From: Mucilaginibacter empetricola
GTDB lineage: Bacteria; Bacteroidota; Bacteroidia; Sphingobacteriales; Sphingobacteriaceae
Direction: 5' to 3'
DNA: 64,000 bases
Assembly: GCF_024808665.1 (NCBI RefSeq)
Contig: NZ_JANUBZ010000005.1
Span: forward strand, 322,170-386,169
The notes beneath the pieces are model-generated. The model was not told the origin of the DNA. It searched no databases and was given only the letters and a program-made list of their open reading frames with translations. This document shows, piece after piece, positions 46,387 to 55,414 of this stretch. Position 1 is the first letter of the stretch, and every line of letters starts with the position of its first letter. A program made the position numbers and the translations under genes.

Positions 46387-48018
46387 ATGGCAAAACAAGT
46401 TAAATACAATGTAGAAGCACGCGACGCCCTGAAACGCGGTGTTGATATTTTAGCCAATGCGGTTAAAGTAACCTTAGGTCCTAAAGGTCGTAACGTAATT
46501 ATTGATAAAAAATTCGGTTCACCAATCATCACTAAAGATGGTGTAACTGTTGCTAAAGAAATCGAATTAAAAGATGCTTTAGAAAATATGGGTGCCCAAA
46601 TGGTTAAAGAAGTTGCATCAAAAACTGCTGATATTGCAGGTGATGGTACTACTACTGCTACTGTTTTGGCTCAGGCTATTGTAACAGCAGGCATAAAAAA
46701 CGTTGCTGCAGGTGCAAACCCAATGGATTTAAAACGCGGCATTGACAAAGCTGTTGCTGCTGTTGTTGAGAACTTAAAAGCTCAATCACAAACAGTTGGT
46801 GAAGACAATAACAAGATTAAACAAGTTGCTTCAATTTCAGCTAACAACGATGAGATTATCGGTTCATTGATCGCTGAAGCAATGGCTAAAGTTGGTAAAG
46901 ACGGTGTAATTACTGTTGAAGAAGCAAAAGGAACTGAAACTGAAGTTAAAACTGTTGAAGGTATGCAGTTTGACCGTGGTTACCTTTCTCCTTATTTTGT
47001 TACCAATGCTGACAAAATGGAAGTTGAGTTAGAAAATCCTTACATCCTGATCTATGATAAAAAGATCTCTTCGATGAAAGAATTGCTTCCGATCCTTGAA
47101 AAACAAGTTCAAACCGGCAAACCACTTTTAATTATTGCGGAAGACCTTGACGGCGAAGCTTTAGCTACTTTAGTAGTTAACAAGATCCGTGGTTCACTGA
47201 AAGTTGCTGCTGTTAAAGCTCCTGGCTTTGGTGACCGTCGTAAGGCTATGCTGGAAGACATTGCTATCTTAACTGGTGGTACTGTAATTTCAGAAGAAAG
47301 AGGCTACAAATTAGAAAATGCTGACCTTACTTACTTAGGTACTGCTGAAAAAATTATTATCGACAAAGATAATACTACTATTATCAACGGTTCAGGTAAA
47401 TCAGAAGAGATCAAATCACGCGTAAGCCAAATCAAATCTCAAATTGAGTCAACTACATCTGATTACGATAAAGAAAAATTGCAAGAGCGTTTAGCTAAAT
47501 TATCAGGCGGTGTTGCTGTACTTTACGTAGGTGCTGCTACTGAGGTTGAAATGAAAGAAAAGAAAGACCGTGTTGATGATGCTTTACATGCAACCCGTGC
47601 GGCTGTTGAAGAAGGTATAGTAGCCGGTGGTGGTGTAGCATTTATCCGTGCTGTAGAAGCTTTAGCTAACCTTAAAGGTGCTAACGAGGATGAAAACACT
47701 GGTATCCAGATCATCCGTCGTGCTATCGAAGAGCCTTTACGTCAAATTTGCGAAAACGCAGGTATTGAAGGCTCAATCGTTGTACAAAAAGTAAAAGAAG
47801 GTAAAGCTGATTTCGGTTACAATGCACGTACTGATAAATATGAAAACCTTATTGGTGCAGGCGTTATCGATCCTACTAAAGTGGGTCGTGTAGCTTTAGA
47901 AAATGCAGCTTCAATTGCAGCTATGTTGTTAACAACAGAGTGTGTATTGGCTGACGATCCTGAAGATGCTCCGGCTGGTCCACCAATGGGTGGCGGCGGC
48001 ATGGGCGGCATGATGTAA
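46387..48018 (+). CDS. groL: Chaperonin GroEL
   Basis: ATP-driven folding chamber of 543 residues. Family landmarks are [13 protein letters not shown] (residues 27-39), [13 protein letters not shown] (86-98), the apical domain [13 protein letters not shown] (about 275) and the conserved [15 protein letters not shown] (about 408). The C-terminal tail GGGGMGGMM is typical. It is the only chaperonin gene in the window. The codon use is highly biased toward frequent codons, as expected for an abundant protein. A strong terminator follows about 80 bases downstream, after an inverted-repeat spacer. Confidence 0.98.
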   Translation: MAKQVKYNVEARDALKRGVDILANAVKVTLGPKGRNVIIDKKFGSPIITKDGVTVAKEIELKDALENMGAQMVKEVASKTADIAGDGTTTATVLAQAIVTAGIKNVAAGANPMDLKRGIDKAVAAVVENLKAQSQTVGEDNNKIKQVASISANNDEIIGSLIAEAMAKVGKDGVITVEEAKGTETEVKTVEGMQFDRGYLSPYFVTNADKMEVELENPYILIYDKKISSMKELLPILEKQVQTGKPLLIIAEDLDGEALATLVVNKIRGSLKVAAVKAPGFGDRRKAMLEDIAILTGGTVISEERGYKLENADLTYLGTAEKIIIDKDNTTIINGSGKSEEIKSRVSQIKSQIESTTSDYDKEKLQERLAKLSGGVAVLYVGAATEVEMKEKKDRVDDALHATRAAVEEGIVAGGGVAFIRAVEALANLKGANEDENTGIQIIRRAIEEPLRQICENAGIEGSIVVQKVKEGKADFGYNARTDKYENLIGAGVIDPTKVGRVALENAASIAAMLLTTECVLADDPEDAPAGPPMGGGGMGGMM

Positions 48019-48030
48019 TATTGAGCCCTA

Positions 48031-48099
48031 TGTCTTGAGTCTGTGGTCTTCAGTCATTTTCTGACTTATCACTACGAACTTTGAGGCAAAAGACTAACA
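48031..48099. repeat. Intergenic inverted-repeat element D (GTCTTnAGTC word)
   Basis: GTCTTGAGTC (48032-48041) and GTCTTCAGTC (48046-48055) repeat directly. Degenerate reverse-complement words follow (GACTTATCACTAC, AAAAGACTAAC, 48063-48098). No ORF. The overall architecture resembles elements A, B, C and E, but the match between arms is weaker. Confidence 0.35.
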
Positions 48100-48133
48100 A
48101 AAATCCCTGTCTACTTTTGTAGACGGGGATTTT
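48100..48133 (+). terminator. groEL terminator
   Basis: Stem AAAATCCCTGTCTAC (48100-48114) pairs with GTAGACGGGGATTTT (48119-48133), one G-T pair, 4-base loop, then GTTTTTG. It lies 82 bases after groEL. Confidence 0.85.
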
Positions 48134-48293
48134 GTTTTTGTGAACTAAGTGTTTCGTCATCTAAACGTAAATGAACAGTCATAGGTTAATCAAATGATTG
48201 ATTAAGTATTTTTCGCGTTACAATTAAACTTAATTTTGTTGTAACAATCCAAAGGTTATGATTAGGCATAACATTTGAATAATACCAACTACC

Positions 48294-48395
48294 ATGAAAA
48301 ACATAACAGAAAAAACCAGACAATTGCAAAGCCAGATTGTAGAATGGGTATTTTACAAAGGTCCCGAACTTTTTATCGCCATTTACGGTAAGTAA
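48294..48395 (+). pseudogene. Short ORF resembling the N terminus of an MscS channel
   Basis: 33 codons, ATG to TAA: MKNITEKTRQLQSQ then IVEWVFYKGPELFIAIYGK. From memory, many Bacteroidota MscS proteins begin with a similar amphipathic segment leading to GPK/E-hydrophobic first helix, and the full mscS gene starts 26 bases downstream. The likeliest explanation is the remaining start of a decayed paralogue; an uORF/leader peptide is the alternative. Confidence 0.35.
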
Positions 48396-48404
48396 TAAAA
48401 TAGC

Positions 48405-48412
48405 TACCTTAG
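48405..48412 (+). promoter_or_regulatory. Probable -7 box of mscS (TACCTTAG)
   Basis: TACCTTAG, one mismatch from TAnnTTTG, 9 bases before the mscS ATG; same variant as in front of glyA, the DUF2480 gene and gatA. Confidence 0.35.
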
Positions 48413-48421
48413 CGCTTCTTT

Positions 48422-49210
48422 ATGAAGTTGCAAAAATATTACGATGAGGCTTATGACTATCTCTTAGTCAACGGTACAAGAGTTATCGCGGCCATTATAA
48501 TACTGCTTATAGGTTTAAAACTTATAAGATACGTTAGAACACGGTTAATTAACAGGATGAAAAAAAGAGGAGTTCATTCCTCTTTACAGCCATTTTTTCT
48601 GAGTTTATCTATTACTGCTCTATATGCCCTATTGGTTATACTGGTAATGAATGTTATTGGATGGCCACTAACAGTATTTACCACCATATTAGGTGCATTT
48701 AGCGTTGCAGCTGGTTTAGCTTTATCGGGCACTTTTCAAAATTTTGCGGGTGGTGTGCTTATTCTTTTATTAAAACCTTTTGAGCTGGGTGACAGCATTG
48801 TTGCGCAGGGGCAGGAGGGTAAGGTAACGTCTATACAGATCTTTTACACGGTACTATTAACGGTCGATAATAAAACCATCATTATTCCTAACGGGAAGTT
48901 GTTTAATGAGGTTATTGTAAATGTAAGTCGCGAAGACAAACGCCGCTTAGATTTTGAATTTAAACTGGCTTATGCTGCTGATGTAGAAAAAGCAAAAGAA
49001 ATTATACTGGATATTATTAAATCAACACCAACCATTTTGATTGATTCTCCTGTCCGTACCGGTGTTGTGGGTATGGATGTTGATAGCATTCGCTTTACGG
49101 TAAATGTTTGGGTTTTACCCGATGATTTTCTGACCACCAAAATATCTCTGATGGAAAATATTATCAAAAGGCTCGGTGCGGCCGGTATCAATTTCCCTAA
49201 AGCTGGATAG
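48422..49210 (+). CDS. mscS: Small-conductance mechanosensitive channel MscS
   Basis: Tension-gated inner-membrane channel that releases solutes after osmotic downshift. The 262 residues have three transmembrane helices (about 16-36, 58-80 and 83-105), the pore-lining TM3 AFSVAAGLALSGTFQNFAGGVLIL, and the conserved beta-domain GDSIVAQGQEGKVTSIQIFYT plus a C-terminal alpha/beta domain. The length is close to E. coli MscS (286). It is monocistronic and its stop lies next to the convergent DUF58 cluster with no gap. Confidence 0.95.
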   Translation: MKLQKYYDEAYDYLLVNGTRVIAAIIILLIGLKLIRYVRTRLINRMKKRGVHSSLQPFFLSLSITALYALLVILVMNVIGWPLTVFTTILGAFSVAAGLALSGTFQNFAGGVLILLLKPFELGDSIVAQGQEGKVTSIQIFYTVLLTVDNKTIIIPNGKLFNEVIVNVSREDKRRLDFEFKLAYAADVEKAKEIILDIIKSTPTILIDSPVRTGVVGMDVDSIRFTVNVWVLPDDFLTTKISLMENIIKRLGAAGINFPKAG

Positions 49211-50557
49211 TTATATTTTTTGACGGGCCTTTAGTTCCAGGTATCGGTTAATAGTATTTACGGTAAGGTTTTGCGGGGTGCTTAAAATGGATTGTATATT
49301 GTATTTAGCCAATTCTTTCACAATCAATTTTTTATCGTAAGCGAATTTTTCAGCTATGGTTTTTATATAAATGCCTTCAACGTCTTCTGCCGGTTGTTCG
49401 CTTACTTTTCTTAACTCGGTGTTTTCAAAAAATACTACCAGCAGTAAATGAAATTTAGCTATCCGTCGTAAAAATGGAAGCTGCCTTTGCAGGGCCGACA
49501 TACTCTCGTAATTGGTAAAAAACACCACCAGGCTCCGCTGTTTTATTACCCTGCGCACTGTACTGTATAATAGCTCCATATTGGTTTCCAGATAGCGAGT
49601 TTTCTCTTTGTATAAAACCTCCAGTATTTTATTTATTTGAGTTGAACGTTTATCTGCAGGCACAATGGCACCTAGTTTTTCACCAATAGTTATTAATCCG
49701 GCCTTATCCTCTTTCAGTAACGCTACGTTTGATAGTACCAGGCTGGCGTTTATGGCATAATCCAACAAGCTTAAACCTTCAAAAGGCATTTTCATGGCCC
49801 GTGATTTCTCAATAATGCAATATACATGCTGCGATTTCTCGTCGGTGTAATTATTGGTCATCAGATTGCCGGCCCGGGCTGTAGCTTTCCAGTTAATGGT
49901 ACGGTAATCATCACCCTGAACATAATTTTTCACCTGTTCAAATTCCATACTGTGGCCCAATCGCCTTATTTTTTTTACACCAATCTCCGTTAAATGATTG
50001 GATATGGCCATCAGCTCATATTTACGCATTTGCAAAAATGAGGGGTAAACCGGTAGAGTTTCTACCTGGTTAAAGTTATAGCGCCGTCTGATGAGCCCCA
50101 GGGGAGATTGAACGAACACTCTTATTAAACCAAATTCATACTCGCCTCTTTTGGTAGGCCGCAACACATAATTAATCACCTTGCGCTGGCGTGGCTTTAA
50201 ATTTGTTTTAAACCAGACGTCTCTTTTTTGAAATTGGAATGGAATTTCATCAATAATACCTGCGTTGATATTAAACGGGTACCAGTTTTCGATATAGATG
50301 CCTAATTCGTTATCGTCGCTGTTGCTTAAACGTTCGGGAGCATGGCGCTTGGCAAATATTCCTTTTTTGGTGCGATAAAGCATCAGGCCATCAATAAGCA
50401 CCAGAAATAGAAATGAATAAAATACTAGTTCAGGAATAATGCCCAGCCATGGGAAAAAGAAGAGCAGCATAAACAACACTACGCAGCAACCCAAACTAGT
50501 GAATAGCCTGTTGGTTAAAAACAGGTTTTTATAAAACAGATTAAAAAAGTTCTTCAC
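49211..50557 (-). CDS. DUF58 domain protein
   Basis: Membrane protein of 448 residues. Two N-terminal transmembrane helices (about 20-57) precede a beta-sandwich and the DUF58 core (about 195-290), with the family signature MEFEQVKNYVQGDDYRTINW followed by KATAR and a vWA-like domain (VYCIIEKSRAM, SLLDYAINASLVLS). DUF58 proteins pair with MoxR AAA+ ATPases in clusters of unknown function; a chaperone-like role in maturing membrane or periplasmic complexes is proposed. It is the last gene of the reverse-strand cluster, 8 bases after moxR. Confidence 0.85.
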   Translation of the reverse strand: MKNFFNLFYKNLFLTNRLFTSLGCCVVLFMLLFFFPWLGIIPELVFYSFLFLVLIDGLMLYRTKKGIFAKRHAPERLSNSDDNELGIYIENWYPFNINAGIIDEIPFQFQKRDVWFKTNLKPRQRKVINYVLRPTKRGEYEFGLIRVFVQSPLGLIRRRYNFNQVETLPVYPSFLQMRKYELMAISNHLTEIGVKKIRRLGHSMEFEQVKNYVQGDDYRTINWKATARAGNLMTNNYTDEKSQHVYCIIEKSRAMKMPFEGLSLLDYAINASLVLSNVALLKEDKAGLITIGEKLGAIVPADKRSTQINKILEVLYKEKTRYLETNMELLYSTVRRVIKQRSLVVFFTNYESMSALQRQLPFLRRIAKFHLLLVVFFENTELRKVSEQPAEDVEGIYIKTIAEKFAYDKKLIVKELAKYNIQSILSTPQNLTVNTINRYLELKARQKI

Positions 50558-50565
50558 CAGTTGTT

Positions 50566-51543
50566 TTATCTTGGAATTTCGATTTTATGTATCATCTGTG
50601 TTATTACATCATCAGGTGTTACACCTTCCATTTCCTTATCAGGTGTAAGCATAATACGATGTCTTAAAACGGGGGCGGCAACATAAATAATGTCATCTGG
50701 AGTAATAAAATCACGACCTTTAATAGCTGCTATGGCCTTGGCTGCATTAACAATGGCCAGTGATGCCCTTGGTGAGCCGCCTAAAAATAATGATTTATTG
50801 TTGCGACTTTCGTGAATTAGTTTGGCTACGTAAACCAATAACTTATCTTCAACATGCAAGCTTAAAACCAGCTGGCGAAGCGAAACTATATCGGCGCCTG
50901 ACAGTACCGGTTTTATTTCCTGAAGCTGATCGGTTGTTTTACGGTGATGTTGTTGTGTAATGATAGCTATTTCTTCATCCAAAGAAGGGTATTGCACTTC
51001 TATCTTGAATAAAAAACGATCAAGCTGTGCTTCGGGAAGGCGGTAAGTACCTTCGTGTTCAACCGGGTTTTGCGTGGCTAACACGGTGAATGGTTCCTGC
51101 ATTTTATAGCTTTTACCATCAATGGTGAGCTGGCGTTCTTCCATAACCTCAAACAATGCCGATTGTGTTTTAGCCGGTGCCCGGTTAATCTCATCTATCA
51201 AAATGATGTTACCAAAAATAGGACCTTGCTTAAACTCAAATTCAGTGGTTTTAGGGTTAAATATAGATGTACCCAAAATATCCGAAGGCATTAAATCGGG
51301 TGTAAACTGAATACGTGAATATTGCGCATCAATTGATTTTGCCAACAATTTTGCTGTTAATGTTTTAGCAACGCCGGGTACACCTTCAATTAAGATGTGG
51401 CCGTCGGCAAGTATGCCCGCAATAAGCAAATCTATGCTATCCTGTTGGCCCACAATAACCTTGGCCAGTGTAGCTTTTATTTGTTCAACAGCATGGTTTA
51501 GTTTGCTGAGGTCGGTTCTTTGTTCAAATATTTCGCCTTCCAT
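50566..51543 (-). CDS. MoxR family AAA+ ATPase
   Basis: Cytoplasmic ATPase of 325 residues: Walker A GVPGVAKTL near 55-63, Walker B ILIDEINRAPAKTQSALFEVMEE near 116-138, sensor 1 TVLATQNPVEHEGTY and the C-terminal lid domain. MoxR proteins act as chaperones that insert cofactors or assemble complexes together with vWA/DUF58 partners; the specific client here is unknown. It is flanked by the DUF58 gene (8 bases) and the DUF4350 gene (2 bases), so the products surely work together. Confidence 0.93.
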   Translation of the reverse strand: MEGEIFEQRTDLSKLNHAVEQIKATLAKVIVGQQDSIDLLIAGILADGHILIEGVPGVAKTLTAKLLAKSIDAQYSRIQFTPDLMPSDILGTSIFNPKTTEFEFKQGPIFGNIILIDEINRAPAKTQSALFEVMEERQLTIDGKSYKMQEPFTVLATQNPVEHEGTYRLPEAQLDRFLFKIEVQYPSLDEEIAIITQQHHRKTTDQLQEIKPVLSGADIVSLRQLVLSLHVEDKLLVYVAKLIHESRNNKSLFLGGSPRASLAIVNAAKAIAAIKGRDFITPDDIIYVAAPVLRHRIMLTPDKEMEGVTPDDVITQMIHKIEIPR

Positions 51544-51545
51544 AT

Positions 51546-52718
51546 TTATCTGGATTTGATATAAAATTGTTCTATGAGTTTGTTGAGTTTAATAAGTTCG
51601 TGATCGGTAACCTTGGTTTGGTTGGCAATGTACTGAAGATAGTCGGTAAGCTGCTGAGCAAAAGCTAATTCGAGGCCAATTTTTGTGGTTAACTTCTCTA
51701 CAAATTCATCGTTGAAATTATTGGTTTTTACCTGAAATCCGTCTCTTAAATGGCTTAAAAAATAAGCTATCTTTTTGTGGGCGATGTTTGCATTGTCGCG
51801 TTTTTCGTAATATACCTGGCCAACCACATTTACAAATTCAAGCGTTGAGTTTGTAAGCGGATCAATGACTGGTATAATGCGCTGACGGCGTTTTATTTCA
51901 AATAAAATAAAAATAATTAAGCCACAAAGGCTTAGGTAATAAGCCCATTGCAAAGCAGGATGAGTAAAGAAAAAGCGCACCGGGGATTGCTCTTCGGGAA
52001 TGTCTCCATTTTGAAATTCGTCCCAATAAATATTTTTTGCTTTTGACAAATATGATAATGCTTTGGCCGCATAACCGGCATTATTACCTTTTAACAGGCT
52101 GTAATTGGTAAATATGCAGGGGTTGGCACATAAGTATAATTTACCTTTCCCTAAGCTGAAGCTTATAAATGTGCTATGCTGATAATTATTAGTGCCAATA
52201 ACGGTGGCACGTGTGGTATCAAAATCGTCAAAGTAATTATTGGCTATATCTGAGCCGAATACATAGTTTTTGGCTTGTTTTAAATTGCCGTTGGCGAAAT
52301 TTAACTCAGCAAACTTTCCTTTGCTCTCTTCATTTACCTCAATTTTCAAAGTATCGGCTATAAAGCCCGTAAAAGATGAAGCCGAAAGAAAAACTGAGTT
52401 ACCCGCCTTCACATACTTCACCAGCTGATTATAATCGTCTTTATTAATGTGAATATTTCGTGCAATCACCAGGTAGTTACCAGGTTTTATTGTTGAGTCA
52501 TGAAAAGTGGTGTATAACGAAGCATTTGTTTTGGTAACAATAGCTCCTGGAAAAATATCATTAAGCTGATTATAAATGATATAAGTGCCGAAGGGTATCT
52601 TGTCATTATAGTATAACGTTTTACTCCAATTGATTGGGTTGGGTTTGTTGTACTGGGCCACCAGGTAAACAAGTAGCAATATGCTTGCAATGGAGATATA
52701 AATTTTAAAATCCCTCAT
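51546..52718 (-). CDS. DUF4350 domain membrane protein
   Basis: Protein of 390 residues with an N-terminal helix (about 8-24, ISIASILLLVYLVAQY), a periplasmic DUF4350 domain (about 30-240, PFGTYIIYNQL and similar to ThuA-like/glutamine-amidotransferase-like folds, with YLVIARNIHINKDDYNQLVKYVKAGNSVFLSA), a second transmembrane helix (about 258-276) and a cytoplasmic C terminus. It overlaps the DUF4129 gene by one base (TAATG). DUF4350 is regularly found with MoxR and DUF58; the biochemical function is unknown. Confidence 0.8.
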   Translation of the reverse strand: MRDFKIYISIASILLLVYLVAQYNKPNPINWSKTLYYNDKIPFGTYIIYNQLNDIFPGAIVTKTNASLYTTFHDSTIKPGNYLVIARNIHINKDDYNQLVKYVKAGNSVFLSASSFTGFIADTLKIEVNEESKGKFAELNFANGNLKQAKNYVFGSDIANNYFDDFDTTRATVIGTNNYQHSTFISFSLGKGKLYLCANPCIFTNYSLLKGNNAGYAAKALSYLSKAKNIYWDEFQNGDIPEEQSPVRFFFTHPALQWAYYLSLCGLIIFILFEIKRRQRIIPVIDPLTNSTLEFVNVVGQVYYEKRDNANIAHKKIAYFLSHLRDGFQVKTNNFNDEFVEKLTTKIGLELAFAQQLTDYLQYIANQTKVTDHELIKLNKLIEQFYIKSR

Positions 52719-53476
52719 TATATCTCGTTTTTAAATTGCTGAAACATGAGGTTAATATTATTAAAAATGGAGTGATTGATGGGAAATTCTCCATACCAAA
52801 TATATTCAAATTGCCTTGTAAGTGTTTTGAAGGTATTATATTGCCTTTTGTTATTTAGTTCATTTATATAATTGCTGTTGGTTTTTTCGGGTTGCCATAC
52901 AATCAATTCCGAATCGTTAAGCTGTTTAAGGCATTTTAAATAAAGCAGTCTTACGGCAATACGGTAATTATGCTGTGTAATTGCTTTTTCTATTTCTGCA
53001 TCAAAATCTATCTCGTGAATGTTTTCTATATGTTCATCGTATAATAAGCCCGTACTTGCGGGTTTGCGCCTGAAAATATTAAATGCATCAATACCGGCCA
53101 GTTTTAAAATAATATACACAATGGCAGTAATTCCCAGTGTTACCGCTAAATACTTTAAAATTATTAAGAACGTTGATAAAAAACCCGAATAACTGTCTTT
53201 GCCATTCAAAAAATCAAATAAATGGAAAAACCAATGCCAGAATCTGTGCCATAGTCGTGTCCACCACGATGGGCTTGTCTCCACGTAATCATATTGAAAA
53301 TCCGGCTGTTTACGGTAATTATTTAACTTGGCAACATTAAAAGTTCGGGCATCAATTTTAGCAGTATCCGTTTTTAAAACAGCAACCGTATCGTGCTTAA
53401 CAGCCGGCTTTACTGGTTTAGCGGCAAAGCTGTTAAGTGTAAAAAAAATAAATAACAAATATAAACAACGCGGCAT
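52718..53476 (-). CDS. DUF4129 domain membrane protein
   Basis: Protein of 252 residues: signal peptide (1-18), a short periplasmic part with an amphipathic segment (SWWTRLWHRFWHWFFHLFDF, 69-88), one transmembrane helix (about 101-126) and the cytoplasmic DUF4129 domain (about 150-252, EIEKAITQHNYRIAVRLLYL followed by KCLKQLNDSELI). DUF4129 is a standard partner of MoxR/DUF58 in Bacteroidota, often located where a transglutaminase-like domain sits in other bacteria. It is 2 bases from the gene upstream and overlaps the DUF4350 gene by one. Confidence 0.8.
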   Translation of the reverse strand: MPRCLYLLFIFFTLNSFAAKPVKPAVKHDTVAVLKTDTAKIDARTFNVAKLNNYRKQPDFQYDYVETSPSWWTRLWHRFWHWFFHLFDFLNGKDSYSGFLSTFLIILKYLAVTLGITAIVYIILKLAGIDAFNIFRRKPASTGLLYDEHIENIHEIDFDAEIEKAITQHNYRIAVRLLYLKCLKQLNDSELIVWQPEKTNSNYINELNNKRQYNTFKTLTRQFEYIWYGEFPINHSIFNNINLMFQQFKNEI

Positions 53477-53478
53477 TC

Positions 53479-54375
53479 CTAATATTCTTCAGCTGGTAAA
53501 TTACTATCATTATTGGTAGTTCCCAAATGGTTGATACGACTTAACAAACCTGTATTTTCTATTTTTTCAGTCAGGTTAAAATAACACAATGCAACTGCCA
53601 CCAGTGGTATTATAAAAAACAGCTGGCATACGTTCTCCAACGCTGTGGTTATAAAAGTTAATGTAGTAGAAAGATGGAAACCTTTTTCGGGGTGCACAAA
53701 CATACTGCCCATGTTAATAATGGTTAAAGGCATTATGATAACCATTATTGCAACGTACATAATTAAGCCAATAACCAAAAAGGTTCCGAATGTTAACCAC
53801 CAGTTTTCCTTTATCAGTTTAAAGCTGCGGTTAAAGGCATAACCAAAGGTGGTGTTCTCAAAAATCATTATCGGGTACACAAAAGCCAAAATAGGGAAAA
53901 GGTAAACTCCGGGTGCCAAACATAACATACTCGCAACTATCAATAGCAAGGATACAACAATGGAACTCCCCAGTATTTTGAAATAAAAATATTTAAAATA
54001 GCCCCATACTTCCTGCACGGTTGGTGGGATGTTCCCTTTTTCTTTATACAGACTTATATAAGCCAAAACTGTTACATGCATAGATGTATAGTTTAAAAAT
54101 AAGATAAACAGCAACGCAAAATATTCAACACCAATAAAATCAAATGGTGAGTTTACAGGTACTCTGCCCCCGGGCGACGGAAAGCTACTATTCATGAAAT
54201 TCAGCATTTTTGATTGCTGCAGGATGCCCAAAAAAATTCCGGCTACTATAAAAAAACCACAAAAAACCAGCACACATTTTAAAAGTGGTTTTAAATTTTG
54301 GCGTATAAAAAGTAAAGTGTCAGTAATGATTTCGCCAAAATCGCGGGTTTTAGTGAGTTCAACGTTTGGTGTCAT
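53479..54375 (-). CDS. Polytopic membrane protein of the MoxR/SpoIIM cluster
   Basis: Integral membrane protein of 298 residues with about six hydrophobic helices (near 32-55, 85-110, 130-160, 160-185, 190-220 and 245-270). No catalytic motif is visible, and there is no signal peptide. It resembles the glycerophosphodiester-phosphodiesterase-type membrane domain family only in topology, so I leave the function open. Its first 17 bases overlap the end of the SpoIIM gene, so it is part of the same unit. Confidence 0.7.
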   Translation of the reverse strand: MTPNVELTKTRDFGEIITDTLLFIRQNLKPLLKCVLVFCGFFIVAGIFLGILQQSKMLNFMNSSFPSPGGRVPVNSPFDFIGVEYFALLFILFLNYTSMHVTVLAYISLYKEKGNIPPTVQEVWGYFKYFYFKILGSSIVVSLLLIVASMLCLAPGVYLFPILAFVYPIMIFENTTFGYAFNRSFKLIKENWWLTFGTFLVIGLIMYVAIMVIIMPLTIINMGSMFVHPEKGFHLSTTLTFITTALENVCQLFFIIPLVAVALCYFNLTEKIENTGLLSRINHLGTTNNDSNLPAEEY

Positions 54376-55321
54376 AAGGGTGTTGGTTTTTATAAAGGAT
54401 GTTAGGGTATATAATCACATACCAGATAATGAAAGTTAGTGATGTAGCCAGAATGGAAATGCTTAGCCAAAGTGGCATTTCGGTATGCCGGGTAACAAAG
54501 CTTTCAAAAAATGCTGCTGTTAAAAATATCGGGACAAGGCCTATGGTCATTTTCATGCCGTCTTTTGCACCCCTTTTTAACGAAATAATGCGCGTATAAG
54601 TTTTTGGAAATAGTAAACTGTTGCCAAGAACTAATCCAGCAGCGCTAGCTATAATAAAAGAGGAAATTTCCAATACACCATGAATCCAGATAACAAGAAC
54701 CGATTGCCATCCCAGGCCCTTACTAAAAAAGTAATATTGAAAAGACCCGATCATTACCGAGTTACGGAATAAAAAATATAACGAGCCAACAGAAAAAATT
54801 ACACCGGCTACAAAATTGATAAACGCCACATAAATATTGTTGGCGGCAATCATTGCAAACATCGGGAGCTCGCCTGCTTGTTTGTAAACACCAAAAGGAT
54901 CGCCTTTCTCAATATTTGCATTAGTCATATCAACATATTCATCACTTAAAATGAGGCGTACAAAGTTGCCATCGTACCTGGCTGATAGTACACCCATTGC
55001 GCAAAATATTGCAAAAAATACAAAAGCGTACAAAAGCTGTTTTTGATAGGTTTTAAAGAGCAAAGGCAGTTCATATTTCCAGAAAGTGAAAAAACGATTG
55101 CTTTTTTCAACTTTGTTTTTGTAAATAGATTGATGCAGATTAGCGGCCAGTCCGTTAAGATATGCAGTGGTTTTTGAATTCGGGTAAAACGTTTTCGCGT
55201 AAGCCAGGTCGTCTGTAATTTGCATAAATCTTTCGGCAAGTTCGTCTGGATCAGTGGCAGGATTTTTCTCAAAAGATGTCCATTTGCTCGAATTTTGCTT
55301 AACAAATAGGGGCTCGCGCAT
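54359..55321 (-). CDS. SpoIIM-like stage II sporulation protein M family membrane protein
   Basis: Membrane protein of 320 residues from the SpoIIM/DUF95 family. The cytoplasmic N-terminal helical region (1-90; WTSFEKNPATDPDELAERF) is followed by about five to six transmembrane helices (about 96-118, 154-182, 188-210, 215-245, 262-290 and 292-312). The family signature NNIYVAFINFVAGVIFSVGS is clear. The organism does not sporulate, so the name is by homology only; in Bacteroidota and actinobacteria this family travels with RDD, MoxR and DUF58 genes, as here. It is divergent from the RDD gene across a 93-base spacer. Confidence 0.87.
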   Translation of the reverse strand: MREPLFVKQNSSKWTSFEKNPATDPDELAERFMQITDDLAYAKTFYPNSKTTAYLNGLAANLHQSIYKNKVEKSNRFFTFWKYELPLLFKTYQKQLLYAFVFFAIFCAMGVLSARYDGNFVRLILSDEYVDMTNANIEKGDPFGVYKQAGELPMFAMIAANNIYVAFINFVAGVIFSVGSLYFLFRNSVMIGSFQYYFFSKGLGWQSVLVIWIHGVLEISSFIIASAAGLVLGNSLLFPKTYTRIISLKRGAKDGMKMTIGLVPIFLTAAFFESFVTRHTEMPLWLSISILATSLTFIIWYVIIYPNILYKNQHPYDTKR

Positions 55322-55401
55322 AGTTGTAAATTAACCTGAAATATTCTGTTAAAATAATTACAAATTTTTATCTTTCAACTATAAAACGATTTTTAAGAAT
55401 A

Positions 55402-55409
55402 TATATTTG
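55402..55409 (+). promoter_or_regulatory. -7 box TATATTTG upstream of RDD gene
   Basis: Exact TAnnTTTG match ending 5 bases before the ATG at 55415, so the mRNA is expected to be leaderless. The divergent SpoIIM gene starts 80 bases away. Confidence 0.5.
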
Positions 55410-55414
55410 TTACT

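Larger units (their letters stand above)
48019..48421. other. Spacer between groEL and mscS
   Basis: 403 bases. In order it holds inverted-repeat element D (48031-48099), the groEL terminator (48100-48133), AT-rich DNA, a 33-codon ORF that looks like the start of an MscS paralogue (48294-48395), and the mscS promoter box (48405-48412). Confidence 0.6.
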
